Shown here: positions 62,137 through 64,000 of the stretch, piece after piece | Numbering within the stretch: the stretch's first letter is position 1 | Layout: each line of letters begins with the position of its first letter | Source of the DNA: Acidisoma cellulosilyticum | Lineage (GTDB): Bacteria; Pseudomonadota; Alphaproteobacteria; Acetobacterales; Acetobacteraceae | Direction: 5' to 3' | NCBI RefSeq assembly: GCF_020621385.1 | Contig: NZ_JAESVA010000004.1 | Span: 186,001-250,000 of the forward strand | Length of the DNA stretch: 64,000 nucleotides | Program-made: the position numbers and the translations under genes | Notes under the pieces: generated by a model | Databases searched by the model: none | Seen by the model: the letters and a program-made list of their open reading frames with translations, nothing else | Told to the model about the DNA's origin: nothing

Positions 62137-63731
62137 GCGGCGCCTGCCAGGAAAGCATCGGCCAATTTTTCGCCAATCATGATCGTCGTGAAATTGGTAT
62201 TGGCCTTGCAGTCGCGCGGCATGATGGAGGCGTCGATGACGCGCAAACCCTGCATGCCATGCACGCGGCCAAGTGTATCCACGACGCTGAAGTTTTCGCC
62301 GGCCCTGCCCATGACGCAACCGCCCGCGCCATGCTGCGCATCATTGCAATCGGTCATCAGCCAGTCATCGACCTGATCATCGGAGGCGGTGAGCAGTTCC
62401 GCCAGCGGCAAGCCCGTATTGCCCATCTGAATGTCACGGCAAATCGCACGTGTGGACGGGTGATTGGCGACGAGGGCCAGATGCCGCGCACCGGCCCGCA
62501 TGCGCGCGAGGTCGAAAGGATCGCTCATCATATTCTCGTCGATCTCAGGCTGCACACGCGGATCGGCGGACAGCGCGCGGACAGTGCCGCGACTTCTGCA
62601 TTCGTAGAGCATGACATGCATCCCGGCCTCGCCGAATTGGGACATGTCCTGATCGACACCGATGCCGCCGTGATTGAAGGAGGCGAGCAGCATATCCTGC
62701 TTCGCGGCGCCGGGCAGGCCGGAGCTGAACTTCACGCAGCAATTGGTGTGGCGCGTGTCCAGACCCTTCGCGCGGAATTCCGGCTTAAGCTTGAGTTCGA
62801 TGCGCACGAAAGGATGATCGAAGAAACCCTGACCGACCGGCAGATCATGCACCTGCGCGATCCCGGCTTCGCCTAGCCAATCGGCCGGGCCGATGCCGGA
62901 GCGGTGCAGAATGGCGGGCGAATGAATGGCGCCGGCAGAGAGAATGACATCCGGCGCAAAGAGGTCTTGCGCGCCCTCGGGAAGGATGACGCGTACGCCG
63001 ATGGCAACCAGCCCATCCAGCAGCACGCGGTCGACCAGAGCATCGCCGATGATGGTGAGGTTGGGGCGCCCGCGCGCAGGTTCCAGATAGGCGTCATTGG
63101 TGGAGACACGCTTCTGGTCACGACTATTGATCGCGAAACAGCAGACACCTTCTGCGGCGGGCGCATTGAGATCATCACACCAGGGATGGCCGAGACCCAT
63201 GGCGGCGTCGCGCAAGGCAAGATCGACCGGGCCCCAGGTCTCGACCGGCGCGCGATAGACGGGGATCGGTCCGCTGCTGCCGTGATAGGGGTAATTGCCG
63301 AGCGTCAGGTCATCTTCGAGTTTTTTGAAATAGGGCAGCACGTCGTCAGACGACCAGCCGGCGCAGCCATATTCTGCCCATTCGTCGAAAGCATCGAGCA
63401 CGCCGCGGATGGCGATCTGACCATTGACCGCCGTGCTGCCGCCGACGCCCTTGCCACGCCAGTACAGACGCGGCTCCTGACGATGCGTTCTGCGCGCCAT
63501 CAGGTCATCGAACATGAACTGCTTCTGAAAGTGTTCCGGCAGCAGCAGGTTGAAAGGATTGGGGCTGGCCATTTCCGGCGGCTGTTCGGCGCTGCGGTAA
63601 TTGGGGCCGGCATCCAGCAACAGCACTCGGCGGCTTCTATCGGCGGAGAGACGGTTGGCCAAAACCGCACCGGCCGCACCTGCTCCCACGATGATGACGT
63701 CGAACTGGCTTCCGGGCGCAGGCGGGTTCAT
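62133..63731 (-). CDS. GMC-family FAD alcohol oxidoreductase
   Basis: This 532-residue flavoprotein has the N-terminal FAD motif VIIVGAGAAGAVLANRLS, GMC signature GVGGSTAVNGQIAIRG and the C-terminal active-site region HGAGGCVMG and ANTNFTTIMIG. It is of the choline dehydrogenase/alcohol dehydrogenase type and oxidises a primary alcohol to an aldehyde. The ATG has GAGGA eight bases upstream; a TTG six bases earlier is also in frame. It is co-transcribed with the M20 hydrolase and the PLP lyase. Confidence 0.88.
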   Translation of the reverse strand: MNPPAPGSQFDVIIVGAGAAGAVLANRLSADRSRRVLLLDAGPNYRSAEQPPEMASPNPFNLLLPEHFQKQFMFDDLMARRTHRQEPRLYWRGKGVGGSTAVNGQIAIRGVLDAFDEWAEYGCAGWSSDDVLPYFKKLEDDLTLGNYPYHGSSGPIPVYRAPVETWGPVDLALRDAAMGLGHPWCDDLNAPAAEGVCCFAINSRDQKRVSTNDAYLEPARGRPNLTIIGDALVDRVLLDGLVAIGVRVILPEGAQDLFAPDVILSAGAIHSPAILHRSGIGPADWLGEAGIAQVHDLPVGQGFFDHPFVRIELKLKPEFRAKGLDTRHTNCCVKFSSGLPGAAKQDMLLASFNHGGIGVDQDMSQFGEAGMHVMLYECRSRGTVRALSADPRVQPEIDENMMSDPFDLARMRAGARHLALVANHPSTRAICRDIQMGNTGLPLAELLTASDDQVDDWLMTDCNDAQHGAGGCVMGRAGENFSVVDTLGRVHGMQGLRVIDASIMPRDCKANTNFTTIMIGEKLADAFLAGAA

Positions 63732-63742
63732 GTCCAAGGTCC

Positions 63743-64000
63743 TCAGGAACGTTTGAAGGTGCGGGCGATATCTTCGATCATGCGGGCGGCGCGGGTGACA
63801 TCGGCGATCGCGACGAACTCGTCGACCGCATGGGCCTGAGCGATGCTGCCGGGGCCAAAGACGATGGTCGGCACCCCGACATCCGTCATCTTGGTGGCAT
63901 CCGAGCCGTAAGCGACGCCCACCGGCGTATCGTCGAGCCCTTCGGCGCGGCAGACGGCGCGGGCGGCCTGGATGATCGGGTCATCGGCATTTTCGATCGC
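63743..64000 (-). CDS. M20-family peptidase/deacylase, C-terminal part
   Basis: Only the last 85 codons are present; the start is beyond the right edge. The segment has the conserved C-terminal region of ArgE/DapE/carboxypeptidase G2-type M20 hydrolases: YGSDATKMTDVGVPTIVFGPGSIAQAHAVDEFV, in which the His of QAHA is a metal-site His. It would cleave an N-acyl amino acid or amide. It ends 11 bases before the GMC gene start and shares its direction. Confidence 0.8.
   Translation of the reverse strand, partial: AIENADDPIIQAARAVCRAEGLDDTPVGVAYGSDATKMTDVGVPTIVFGPGSIAQAHAVDEFVAIADVTRAARMIEDIARTFKRS

Noticed and set aside
1-64000. tRNA, rRNA, CRISPR arrays, transposases, prophage
   Set aside because: None was seen on either strand; the only repeat families noted are the palindromic intergenic element and local regulatory repeats.

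Overview
The window is high-GC, densely packed chromosomal DNA from an alphaproteobacterium. The family is probably Acetobacteraceae or another Rhodospirillales member. The grounds are gene content: a Hint_2-type protein, an HWE histidine kinase, Tat-type leaders on several periplasmic proteins, many sugar ABC systems and LacI regulators. No rRNA, tRNA, CRISPR array, transposase or phage gene is visible. It is a metabolic accessory region with many short operons, mostly on the minus strand.

Layout. 1-8.2 kb: a sugar or polyol ABC importer (binding protein, ATPase, two permeases) transcribed leftward with a Gfo/Idh/MocA dehydrogenase, a TIM-barrel isomerase and the start of a membrane desaturase, opposite a divergent LacI regulator. 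8.3-17.7 kb: a seven-repeat Hint protein, an SDR/XRE divergent pair with a secreted unknown protein, a sugar porter, exported MsrA and MsrB, and a GAF-HWE kinase with a single-domain response regulator. 17.9-24.6 kb: a compact urease operon (ureE-F-AB-C-G-D) downstream of a GlxA-type regulator, with a cyanamide-hydratase-like HD protein divergent from it. 24.7-35 kb: pbpC with a giant alpha-2-macroglobulin, an MFS carrier and a serine hydrolase. 35-43 kb: a likely small RNA, a diguanylate cyclase, MscS, MFS/LysR/EamA genes and a GlcD-HpcH pair. 43.9-47.7 kb: a second sugar ABC locus that is visibly decaying, with its LacI regulator. 47.9-52.1 kb: YjbR-MBL and an SDR-FGGY kinase-SIS operon. 52.2-64 kb: a minus-strand catabolic region with M20 hydrolase, GMC oxidoreductase and PLP lyase genes, then an ABC importer, both subunits of an N,N-dimethylformamidase-like amidase and a copper amine oxidase.

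How the parts work together. The two most interesting blocks both concern nitrogen. The urease keeps all metal ligands, but the active-site flap Cys is Ala and the gamma and beta subunits are fused. Its regulator is divergent from a protein whose family can make urea from cyanamide, which suggests a cyanamide-urea-ammonia module. The amidase/amine oxidase block has a textbook sigma-54 (-24/-12) element in front of its binding-protein gene, which suggests nitrogen-limited use of an amide or amine. A palindromic intergenic repeat family flanks the urease/HD block on both sides. The decayed ABC locus carries a nonsense codon, a deletion that fuses two genes and an in-frame deletion.
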